Assembly: GCF_035046485.1 (NCBI RefSeq)
Contig: NC_085138.1
Location: forward strand, 446,811,204 to 446,875,203
Direction of reading: 5' to 3'
From: Aedes albopictus
Lineage: Eukaryota; Arthropoda; Insecta; Diptera; Culicidae
Length of the DNA: 64,000 bases
How positions within the stretch are numbered: position 1 is the stretch's first letter; every line of letters starts with the position of its first letter. The position numbers and the translations under genes are program-made. The notes beneath the pieces were generated by a model. It searched no databases, was not told the origin of the DNA, and saw only the letters and a program-made list of their open reading frames with translations. This document shows positions 13,401 through 25,400 of this stretch, piece after piece.

Positions 13401-16400
13401 ACGTAATTTATGTTTAGTCCCTTGCTGTCAGAGCTGTCAGATCGGTGTAACACGCTAAATATAATTTACGCAAAAGGCAATTTACACGGAAAAAATACAC
13501 GGTAATGAATATTTATTGGGTACCGGGCTGGACACCGAAAATTTAATGGTTTTCTTTGGTACATCGAGGTCTTGAAATTAGTCTATGGTGCTACCACTTT
13601 ACTTTAAGGTGAATATATGACGAAGCCACAGGTAAAATTTTCAAAAGCACAAATCTGAAGAACCATTGGACGGTTTTCTCTGAAAAGTTGATCGATTGGT
13701 CACCACCAGCGAGTAACCAATCGATCAATTTTTCAGCGCAAACCGACACGTGGTTCTTCAGATTTGTGCTCTTGAAAATTCGGGCTGTGGCTTCGTCATA
13801 TCTTCACCTTAATCCAAATCTTTTATACGATTGAAATTCGGATGCATATTTCGCACCGTAAATCACTATTTGCCATTGGAATAGCATAACTTGCAAGTAA
13901 ATTTGCTTTCAAAAGAAACGTGCTTTCATTTATTGTGAAATATATCAAAAATTCAATTAATTTAGTATCAAATCAATGGTTTCTATCAATGTTTAGACAT
14001 GGGAGTTACTTTAGGTTGATTTACATTTGAATATTTACTGATATTTTTGAGTCGATTAAACTTGAATAGAAAAATACAATGATTTTGAATATTGTTGTCA
14101 CATGCTGAACCTACAAACTAACAACACGGCCAAACTAACAACAAAGCGATCTGATCGCAGCAAACGGATATCAATTTCGACCAATCAGCGACTGGTTTCC
14201 GTTTGACAGCAAAATGGTCTCAAATCGACTGAATACGTGACGCATCCTATCCAAGGGGGCAGCTAGTGTGGTCCACTACACGAATTTATGCTGGCATGCT
14301 TTCTCTCACAGCAAATCTTACGTTGAGCGGTGTCGGCACCTTTAAAACGACAAATTTTCTGTGAGAGTAAGCAGGCCAGCATGAATTCGTGCAGTGAACC
14401 ATAGGGCAAAATTTCAAAATTTCTGTAAGAGTGAAAGAGAAGGAGAGAATTTCATGCAGTGCCCTATAGGGCACTGCATTGTTTTGATTTTGTATGGAAT
14501 GTTGACGTTTCTTGGCCTTGTTGATTGCAAAAAAGAGTGAAAGAGTAGGAAGTGCAGTACATTATACGATAGAACATCTATTATTTATAGGGTAAAGGCC
14601 ACCGGATACGTTTGTTCCACGTTTTAGCAAACATGTCTCAAAACAATATGCCGGAACAAACTCACCAAATGAATTCCAGTAATCTGACTCTTGATAAGAA
14701 ATTGTTGACTTCTATTTTCGTCTCTCAAATTACATATCATTTTTTGCAAGCACTTTTCGTGGTAAAACAAGTCATATTCAAAACAACGGTGAACCGAGAA
14801 AACACGTGACAGACGTGCGTTTCAAACGCAATGTATGACCAGTCTGCTACGATCCTTCTTCACTGTTCGTCTATGGTGGATATCATACAGTTTTCCATTT
14901 ATTTTGTGTTCTATTTTTTCAACCTTTCGCAGCTAAATATAATTGGTAATGTTCAGCATAACTGTCCTTATACATTATATCAAACGTCTATATCAGTTTT
15001 GTTCATTCCTACACAATAATTTGCCACTAATGAAGTGTAATCTTCATTAGAAGAAAATAAAGGTGAAGAAATGCGCCCACGGCAGTATTTTCACTGTATG
15101 TATGCATCGGCATGCGGGGCCTTTCTTAGTATTGTGTTAAATTCAGCGACAGAAAAGAAACATGAAGCGGCGAAGCAGACTTCGTTCCAGTTGGGAAGTC
15201 AAGGCAAAACAAAATATAAGGAAATACATATACGTCACCTGCATTATTTATAACTGTTTTACGAGTGGGATAGAATACACCATTAGGATACCGTTTGCGA
15301 AATACACTGGGAAAATAAAAGCACGATTCAGTCGTGAACCGTTGCACGGTAATCATCAGCTACCATCGCACCACGATGGTCACTTCTTTTGTGACAGTAC
15401 CGAATAATGTTGGAACTCCTGCCTGGACAGTTAGCCAATGCAAGAACAGCGCTGCCGGAACCCAAGAGTATTCCATCCCGCCCAATCAACGGCTGTCGGA
15501 GCAGTACGACGGGTCATGGAATTTGGCTAATTGTACACATTTCAATCAACCGCTGGAATTGCTGTCTTTCATATTCTACACCACATGCATGGGCATTTGG
15601 ATAAGCAGTTATTATGTTCGGAACAACTCCACCAGGAAAACCATCGAAATGCAGTTCTCCTGTGGGAAAGATCGAGTCACCCTGGCGATCGCTTTCGATG
15701 AGGAGCATCTTTGTGTGGACATGGCCGTCGATGGCATTTTCCTGGACTACTTCGATTGTGGCCTGCTACGGCGGGGAGATTCCTACGCATTTGGCGTGCA
15801 AGAGGGTCACAGTATGGATATCGTTCAAGTTTGTAGGAAAGGACGTTTCTACAACTCGAAGCTGGCGTTGGTAAGAGTGAACCGGACGATTGGGATTGAG
15901 GAAGCATGCTCGTGTGGGAACGTTAGTGGCTTCAGGACCTTTTGGGGACGAATCAAGCAGTGTAGCAGGGGGCTGCACAGAGGAGTTGTTATACGAGCAG
16001 ATGGATATCTAGTAATGCTGATTGAGCTGATAATAATTGTTATTCTGATTATTGTTTTCGTAAATTTACTTGGGTGTTGATGCTGAAGGTAAGATGAAGC
16101 TTAAACCCGATGATGTAATCACAGACAAACAGATGTTTCATTTGGAACAAAGTGCGATTAAAATCATCGTCACAAAAGAATAATCGCCCAATGCTAGTTA
16201 CGCCGTGTTTCGCAAACCCACTGAGCAGTTGGCGGTAGTGAGCAAACGTCAAACAGGAGCAAAAACGATGCGAGCGCCATGAGCGAGAGATTTGCGAACT
16301 ACAGAATATTTGAACAGTCTGTTAAAAAGCCAAACGATGGTAAGTGGGTAGAGTGAGACGTCTGTTTGTCTGTGATATTATGACAAACTGTCAACGAATG

Positions 16401-19400
16401 ACAGTTATTCAAGTTGTATTATTCGAAACAAAATGTAATAAAAATGTAAATCTGCGAAATCATTCCTACGTTGTCATCAATATATGCCACTTGACTAACC
16501 ACAATACCCATTGCAGCTACATCCATTTGCATCCAAGTAAACCTAGACATATTGATTTAAAATTTGTGTAAGTCTATCTTGGCAGCAGGGGTGCCAGGTG
16601 ATATTTTCAAATGTCTTCTCAAGACACGCTAAAATGTCTTCACACTCTGTATTGTTGCTTTGGTATAGAACTAATGATAAAAAATCAAAATTAATGCTTT
16701 GTTCTCACTGCTACATCAAGTAATATAGCGTGATGACCTTGGTGATGACATCCTATATCAAGAAAGGCATTTACACTACGCCGACATGATATAGCTTACC
16801 GTTTATGTTGATGAACTAAAAAACTACTAAACTAAAAAAAACTTCGAATGAGTGTACGAATAGTGTAAGAATAAGGTACGAAACTGATTACACTCATTCG
16901 AAGAGGGTATTCTGCTTAGAGGGTTCGAAAAGTCGGTATAAGATAAAAAAAAACAACTGACCTTCGGCCGAATGGCCTGACACTTTTTCAGAAGACCCTC
17001 AGGGATTCATCCTGGAGTTCCTTGTAAATTCCTTCTCGGGAGTGACTCGGGAATTCCTCTAGAAGATAATTGGGCATATCTATGGGAGGTTCTTGGAAAT
17101 TCATCCAGAAGTTTCTCGGGAATTTCTCCAGGAGATCCTCGGGAATTCATCCAGGAGTCTTTTGGGAATTATCCCAGGAGTTCTATGGGAACTCCTCCAG
17201 GTGTATCTCGATAATTCGTCCTGGACATCCTCGGGAATACCTACAGGAGATCCACGGGAATTCTTCTTCAGTTCTTTGGAAATTTCTGCAGGACTTTCTC
17301 GGGAACTCCTCCAGGAGTTCCTTGGGAATTCCATCAGAAGGTCCCCGGGGATTCGTCCAGGAGTTCCTCGGATATTTCTCCGGGAGATCCTCGGGAATTC
17401 CTCCATCAGTTATACAGAAAATCCTGCAGAATTCCATCCAGAATTTCCACGAAATTTTCTTCAGAAGTCTGCCAAGAACTCCTCCAGCAATAATGCAAGG
17501 TTCCTCGGAATTATTTCCAAGAGTTCCACAAACATTCCGGGAATTCCTCCAGAAGATCCTTGGGAATTCATCCTGGAGTTCCTAGGAAATTCTTCAAAGA
17601 ATTCTTCGGGAATTCCTGCAGGAGCTTCTCAGCAACTATCATTGGTACGGGTCAATTAGGAAGTAGCAACCCTAGATATGTGCGGTCAGTCTAAGCTGAG
17701 CTCTAAACAAATTCCTACAGGAGGTTTTCGGAAAATCCTCTAGGAGTTCCTTGGGAATTCTTCTTGGAGTTCCTCGGGAATTCGTCCAGAAGTCCCTCGG
17801 GAATCACTCCAGAAGTATCTCGAGAATTCTCCAGAAGATCCTCGGGAACTCCTCTTAGATATCCTCGAGAATTCCCACAGAAGATTCTTGGGGCTTCCTC
17901 TAGCAGTTCCTCGGGAATTCCTGCAGGACTTCCTCGGGAATTCCTCCAGGAGTTCCTCAGGAATTCCTCCAGGAGTTCCTCAGAAATTCCTCCAGGAGTT
18001 TCTCGGACTTCCTCCAGGAATTCCTCAGACATTCCTCCAGGAGTTCTTAATTCCACGAATTCCACTAAGAGTTCCGAAAATTCCTCCAGGAGTTCCATGG
18101 GTATTCTTCCGGGAATTTCTCTGAAATTTCCCTAAGATATCCTCGGAAATATCCCTAGAAGATCCTCGGGAATTTCTCAAGGAGATCCTCGAGTATTCCT
18201 CGAGGAGGTCCTCGGGAATTCCTTCAGGAGTTCCTCTGGAATTCCTCCAGAAGCTCCTCGGGAATTCCTCCTGGAGATCGTCGGGAGTTACTCCAAGAGT
18301 TCCTCAGAAATTCCTGCAGTGGATTCCTCCAGGAAATCCATTTGGAGATTCCTCCAGGAACTCCTTTGGAGGATTTCTCCATAAATTCTATCTAGGGACT
18401 CCTCCATCATTTGAGAGTTCCACCAGCAACTCCATGTGGAAAATCCTTCAGGATATTTTTCTGGGAATTCCTGCATGAGCTCCATCTACGGATAGCTCTA
18501 GGAATTCCTAATGACGAGTTTCCAAGATCATTTATAAGATTTCCTCCAGAACTTCCTCTTTGAGATTTTTCTAGAAACGTCTTATAGGGATTCCTCTTGA
18601 AATTCAATCTGGAGATTGCTTCAGGAATTTCTTCTAAGGATGTCTCCAGGATCTTCATCTGTGAGTTGATTCAGGAATGCCATCTGGAGATACCTTGAGG
18701 AATTTCTGCAGTGGATTCTTCTAGAAAATACATCGGGAGATTCCCTCAAAAACTTTCAGAAAAAATTTATAGAGATATTGTCTCCTAAAAGAAACTCTTA
18801 AAAGATTCCCAGAAAGAATTCTTGACAGCTTTCCAGAAGGAGTTTTTTGAAGAATCGCAGTGAAAATCTGTGAGAAACACCTAAGACTATTTTGTAAGGA
18901 ATCCAACAGAAGCCTTGTAGGAATTCCCCAGTATAAACTTCAGGAGAAATTCCTTGACAAATTTCAGAGGGATTTCCCTGGAAAAACACCAGGGAAGAAT
19001 ACTCCGGGTGAATTCTTAGAAAGAAAAAAAAAAAAGCTCATAAAAGATTCCCATAAGTAAGTTCAAAAAGAACTACTGGGCGCCAAGTAACTCCTGCAGG
19101 ATTTCAGAATGAACTCCAGGAAGGATCCCAGATGGAACTGTTAGAGGTTTTCATAACTTCTGGAGAATTTTTAGAAGGTAATCTTAAAAAAACTGTGTAG
19201 TTATTTTTTCGTCATGTTTGCGCCCTTAAGACCCATGCATCTCTCCCCGCTGACCTCAATTTTTCAATCAACAATATTAAGTTCGTTTACATTTCACTTT
19301 ATTGTACTACATCTTATAATTGCCTTCGTTCTAAAAACGATATTATCAATCATCACCATCACAAACTTATTTTCAACCACCTTCTTTGTCACTTTCAATG

Positions 19401-22400
19401 CCTTATTTTTTTAACCTTTACCACAGTCATGCCTATCTCTACTTTCATTATCATCGTCTATCATCAATTCTTTCTTATTTTCAATCTCTTTTCTCTCATC
19501 GCTCATCTCTCATCTTTCATCTCTCCTCTCTCACCTCAATTTTTCAATCAACTATATTCACTTTGTTTACATTTCACATTATTGTACTAGAAACTTCGTT
19601 CTAAAAATGATACTATTAATCGTCACCATCACAATCATCCTCATTTCCAACAACCTTCTTTGTCACTTTTACTACCTTTTATGACCTTTACCACAGTCAT
19701 AACAATCTCTCATATCTCATTATTATCATGTATCTTTTTTTTTCTTCTCTCTCATCTCTCATCGCTCATCATCATCTTTCATCTCTCATCACCCTCTTTC
19801 ATCTCTAATCATCATCATCTCTCATTAGCATCATCTCTCATCTCTTATCTCTCATCTTTCATCATAATCATCTTACGTTTCTCATTTCTCGTCTCTCACC
19901 TACCATCTCTCCTATTTCGTCCCTCATCTGTCAGCTCTCATCATCGTCATCATTTCTCATGTGACATCTCTCATCATCTGTCAACTTTCATATCTCATAA
20001 CTCACCTCTCATCTCGCATCACTCACCTCTCAACTTTCATCTCATTTTTCACCTCTGATTTTTCATCTCCCATCGCTCATCTTTCATCTCTCATCGCTCA
20101 TCTCTCATCTACCATCTCTCATCTCTCATATTTCGTCCCTCATATTTCATCTCTCATCTCTCATCGTAATCATCTCTCATCACTTATCTATCATCTGTCA
20201 CCTTTCATCTCACATCTATCATCACCAACATCATCATCATCTCTTTCCATCATCATCTCTTATCTCTCACCTCTCATTTCTTATTTTTCATTACTCATCT
20301 ATCATCATTATCAATCATTATCATTAGCACAGTAATACCAATCTCATCTCTCACCCCTTATCTTTCATCTCTCATCACTCATTTCTAATCTGTAATGTTA
20401 TCTCATGTTTCATGTCTGTAACATCTTATCTCTCGTCGCTCATCTTTCATCTCTCATCGCTTATCTTTCATCTCTAATCTTTCATCTCTGATCATCGTCA
20501 TCATCATCCTCATCATCATCTCATATCTCTCATCTTTCGTCCCTTATCTTCAATCTCTCATCATCATCTTCTCTCATCTGTCATCTTGCACCTCTCATCT
20601 CTCATCACTTATCTCGCATCTTTCATCTCTCATATTACATCACCATCGTGATTTATCTCTTATTTCTTATATCTATCTTATCTCTCATTTCTCATCTCTG
20701 AACTTTCATCTCTCATTTCTCACCTATCATCGCTCATCATTCATCTCTCATCTCTTATTTATCATATTTTATCTGTAATCTCTCATTTCTCATCTTTCAT
20801 CATCTTCTCTCATCTTTTATCTCATCACCACCATCATCATCTTATTATCATCAACTCTCACCTCTCATTTACCATCACTCATCTTTCGTCCCTCATCTGT
20901 CACCTCTCATCTCTCATCGCCATCATCATCATCATCATCATCAACAACATCTCTTCTCATCATCATCTCTAATCTCCCATCCTTTACCTCACATCTCTCA
21001 TCTATCATCATTATCAATCATCACCATCGTAATCATCCTCATTCCCAACCACCGTCCTTACCACATTTTGCAAGATCTTTTCACATCTGTTTTTAACCTT
21101 CAGCACAGTAATGCTGATCTCATCTCTCATCTTCATCATCTTTCATCTCTCGTCGTCATCGTCTCTCATCTCTTACCTCTCGTTTGTCATCTCTAATCTC
21201 TCATCTCACATCTCGCATCCTTCACCTCTCTCTTCTTTCTTCACCATCGTGTCTCATTTTTTTTTATCTCTCATCTCTCTTCTCTAATCTTTGATCATCA
21301 TCTCTCATCTCTTATCTTTCATCATCATCTCATATCCCTCAACCCTTACCTCTCATATATAATCTCTCATCCATCATCTCTCCTTTATAATCTCTCACGT
21401 GTCCTCTCATCTCTCCACATCATCATCTCTCGTCATTATTTTTATCGTCATCAGCCTACCCTCTCGGGGAAATCCACTTTTTACTATGGTATACCTTCCC
21501 AGGGGAATTCACCACTGGTTTACCCTCTCGGGGGAATTCACCGTCAGCTTACCCTCTCGGGGGAATTCGCTTTTTTATGGCTTCTCCACAGCTGGACCAA
21601 GTACAACTTTTCTTTGCAAAACAGCTACAATGCAAAGGTTACTAATACTGTTTCGGGTTTGTGTGCGCAGAATATTTTAGGATTCATACTTCAACCTAGC
21701 TTCTTCCGGTATACATCGTGTGTCCTCCATGTAATATCTCAGAAATTAATCCGGAACATTCTATAAGGTTAACTCCAATAATTTCTACACGGACTTTTTT
21801 TCTAGGGATCTTTGCAGACAGTTGTCTATGGGTTTCTCTAAGTATTCAGCATTTTTTTTTAATTCGTCCACAGAAATCTCCAATAATATTTTCAGAAAAT
21901 CTTTCATGAATTTATTTAAAGAATTTCTCCATGAATTTTCCTATTAATTCCTAAGTGTTCTTTTTCTAGAATATCCACCAAAGGTTTCCCGAGAAATTTT
22001 TCCTTGAAGTACTTAAGAAATTCCTCCTGGGATTTCTTCAAGAATTTTCCTGGGATTTCTTCGGATATTCTTACAGAGATTCATTCAAAAGTACATTCTA
22101 AAATTGTTACATGGATTCTTCTGAAGACTTCTTCAGAAATTCTTTCACGGTTTATCTCAGAGAAATTCATGCTGGGATTTCTTCTGAAACTCTTCTGAGG
22201 ATATATTTTTATCTCCAGCGACTTTTTCGGAATATTATGGATTACTACAGAAATTTCAGGAAGGTTTTTTTTTATTAGTGTGTATTTTAACACTTGGCTA
22301 ATTCTACACTTGAAATTTCAGGAAGGAAATTTTTTGTAAAAGTTCATCTATGAAGTTTTTAGAAAATCGTCCGAAAAATTCTTGACAAAGCCTACAGGGA

Positions 22401-25400
22401 TTGCTTCGGAAATTCTTCCCAAGGGTCATCCAAGAATTCTTTGAGAATTTCTTAAGTGATTTCTTCTGAAATTTCACGAAGATATTAAAAAAAAAAGTTT
22501 CTCTTTCGATTTCATCAGGAATATCTCCTGCGATGTCTTGAGCGATCCCGGCAGAATTTGTTCAGCAATTTCTCCAGGAGCTCTCCGATGTTATTCCAGG
22601 AATTACACAAAATTACTGAGAAATTCTTAAAAAAAATTCCTGAAGGAATTTCATAGAAATCTCTGAAGGAATTTGTAAGAAAACCTCCAAGGGTTGTCTC
22701 TAGAAATCCCTTAAAACTCCGAGAGACACCTTAGGAAGCTTTGAAATACCTAGAAGATTATCTGGAGAAATACCTCGAGATACCTACATAATTCTAAAAA
22801 AAAACTTGAGAAACTAATAAAGGAACTCTGCAAGTAATTTCAAGGGAAAAATGCTTGAGAGAAATATCTGTAGGAATTTTTAAAAATTGTCTGCAGAAAT
22901 TGCAGACAAAGGTTCTCGTGAAATTCTTGAAGAAATTTCTCAGTCAATTTCTGAGGAGTTTTCGAAGGAATTCTATAAAAAACTCCTGGAGACATCTTAG
23001 AAAAAATTTTGATACAATTTCGGGAGGGTTTTGTCCACACAAATCTCTAACCAATTAGGTGGAGAATTTGTTGAAGGAAATCCCGCATAACATTAAAAAG
23101 AAAAACTCGATGGAATTCTTTAGCGAACCACGAAAGAAAAAAATAGATTAATTTTTGAAGAAAGCTTTGAAATAATGCCTCGAAGAACTGGAGAACCCTC
23201 GGCAAATATTCATAGAAAAATAATCTAAAAAAAAACTCTGAAGGTCCGGATAAGTCCAAAGTAATGCCTGGCGAAATAACTGAAGGAACTTCCAGAAAAA
23301 TCTGTCGAGAATTTTCTAGAGGAATTCCTGAATAAATGGAGTAATACCTAAAGAAAATTGTAAAGAAATAAAAGTTTTTGAAAAAAATTCTGGAAAAAAA
23401 ATCTGAATTTCCTAAGAAAAACCCTAAAGGAATTTTTGAAAGAATCTCCAAATCTTTGTGAAAAAATCTCATGGAATTGCATCTTTTGAAGAATCATTTG
23501 GAGGAATTCCTGGTGAAACCCCTGCTGAAACCCCCGGAGAAATTCGTGGAAGAATTTCTTGAGAAATTTTTTAAAGCATTTTTAGAGAAATCTCGAAGAT
23601 AATATCCTGAAAAAAAATCTGACAATATTTCTGGAGGAATTCCTGAAGAAAGGTTTGAGAAATACAAGCATGAAATTACGTAGCAATCCTTGAAGGGTTT
23701 TCCTATAGATTCCCTTGAGAAATCCCAGCAAGAATTTCGGATGAATGATTTGAAGAAACCTGTGGATCAGTTTCAAGATGAATCTTTTGATAAATTTCTT
23801 GAGAAACTCCTGAAGAAGTGCCAAGATAATTCATGGAGAAATTCCTGAAAGAATCTCTCGAGGATACTAAGAGGAATCTTTAGAGGGATACCTGCTAAAA
23901 TCATTTAAAGAATTCCTGAGAGAGTCTTCTTTCTGTAAACATTTCAGAATTATTTTAATACATCCTAAAAGAAACCTCAAAGGGATTCTGGCGATGTCCA
24001 TGGAATAAATCTAGGAAAAATTTCAAGATACTTTGAAGAATACTCTTGAAAACTCATAAAAGGAATTTCAGTTAGCATGTTACTAAACTATCCCGATAAT
24101 TACAGAAAAACCCTAGTAAATCTACCTAGTGGTACTGGCGCCTTTCTCGTGCCTTCGAAAATCCATTTCAACAAAACTCAAGTGACACGAGGTGAATTTT
24201 ATGTTGCTAAAATGGGGTGTTGCCAAAATTGGTAAAAAAATGTGGTTTTACAACTTTTATGCGTTATTTTGACTTATATTATCAATATGGACTATTCACA
24301 AGTTACAAAACCGCTCCTCTTAGGTGACGTTCATAAATTACGTCATGATTTAAAAAACTGTCGTTTTTGAAAACTTAATGAATTTATATTTTTCCCAAAG
24401 CTAAAAATATGTATTTAAGATGATTTTGCGATAAAAATTTTTTGTCAAAAATTTGTGTTGCCAAACTGTATAGCACTTTGATATGTTTAACAAAAATCCA
24501 TTTTATGGCACCAGAAATCATATCGCTTATATGGTTTTTTATGTTTGAGCCTCAAAATGTTAAGAAAAAACCGCTATCTTGAATTTTGAACCGAAATCTT
24601 GGATTTTAGACCGCCATATTGGATATTCCGGTCGCCATTTTTGGGCTCCGGACATCTTCCCCATACCAAATATACCCATATTGCATGATTTTAGGGCCTA
24701 AAACTCCATTGAACAGCCGTCATCTTGAATTTTGAACCGCCATCTTGAATTTTGAGCTGCCATCTTGGATATTTTGGTCGTCATTTTTGGACTCCGGATA
24801 TCTTCCCCATACCAAATATATCCTACCCATATTGCATGGTTTTAGGGCCTAAAACTCCATTTAACAGCAGACATCTTGAATTTTGAACCGCCATCTTGAA
24901 TTTTGAGCTGCCAGCTTGGATATACTGGTCGTAATTTTTGGAGTCCAGACATCTTCCCCATACAAAATATACCCTTATTGCATTGTTTTAGGGCCTAATA
25001 CTACATTAAAAGTCGCCATCTTGAATTTTAGACCGCCATCTTGGATATTCTGGACGCCATGTTTGGACTCCGTACATCTTCCCCATTCCAAATATATACA
25101 TGTTGCAAGGGTTTAGGGCCTTAAACTCCATTGAACAACCGCCATCTTGAATGTTGAGCCGCCATCTTGGATTTTAGACTGCCACCTTGGATATTCTGAC
25201 TGCCATTTTTGGACTCCAGACATCTTCCCCATACCAAATATACCCGTGTTGCATGGTTTTAGGGTCACAAACTATATTAAATAGCCGCCATCTTGAATTC
25301 GGAGCCGCCATCTTGGATTTTAGACCACCGTCTTGGATATTCTGACCGCTATTTTTGGACTCCGGAAATCATTGCATGGTCTAGGGCCTAAAACTCCTTT

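Larger units (their letters stand above)
15278..16555. repeat. Duplicated block, copy 1
   Basis: From acaccatta to about atccaagtaaacctagacat this block matches 27246-28255, including the leader (ccgtttgcgaaa, acactgggaaaataaa), the whole coding region and the trailer. The only large difference is a 258-bp MITE (16118-16375) present here and absent from copy 2. Confidence 0.8.

Noticed and set aside
17070..18135. Overlapping 120-190 codon frames on both strands
   Set aside because: All follow from GAATTCC units with periods near multiples of three; composition (Pro/Ser/Gly/Ile or Glu/Phe/Arg) is that of the repeat.
19660..20335. Ser/His/Ile-rich frames of more than 120 codons
   Set aside because: CATCTCT low-complexity translation, no start context and no domain.
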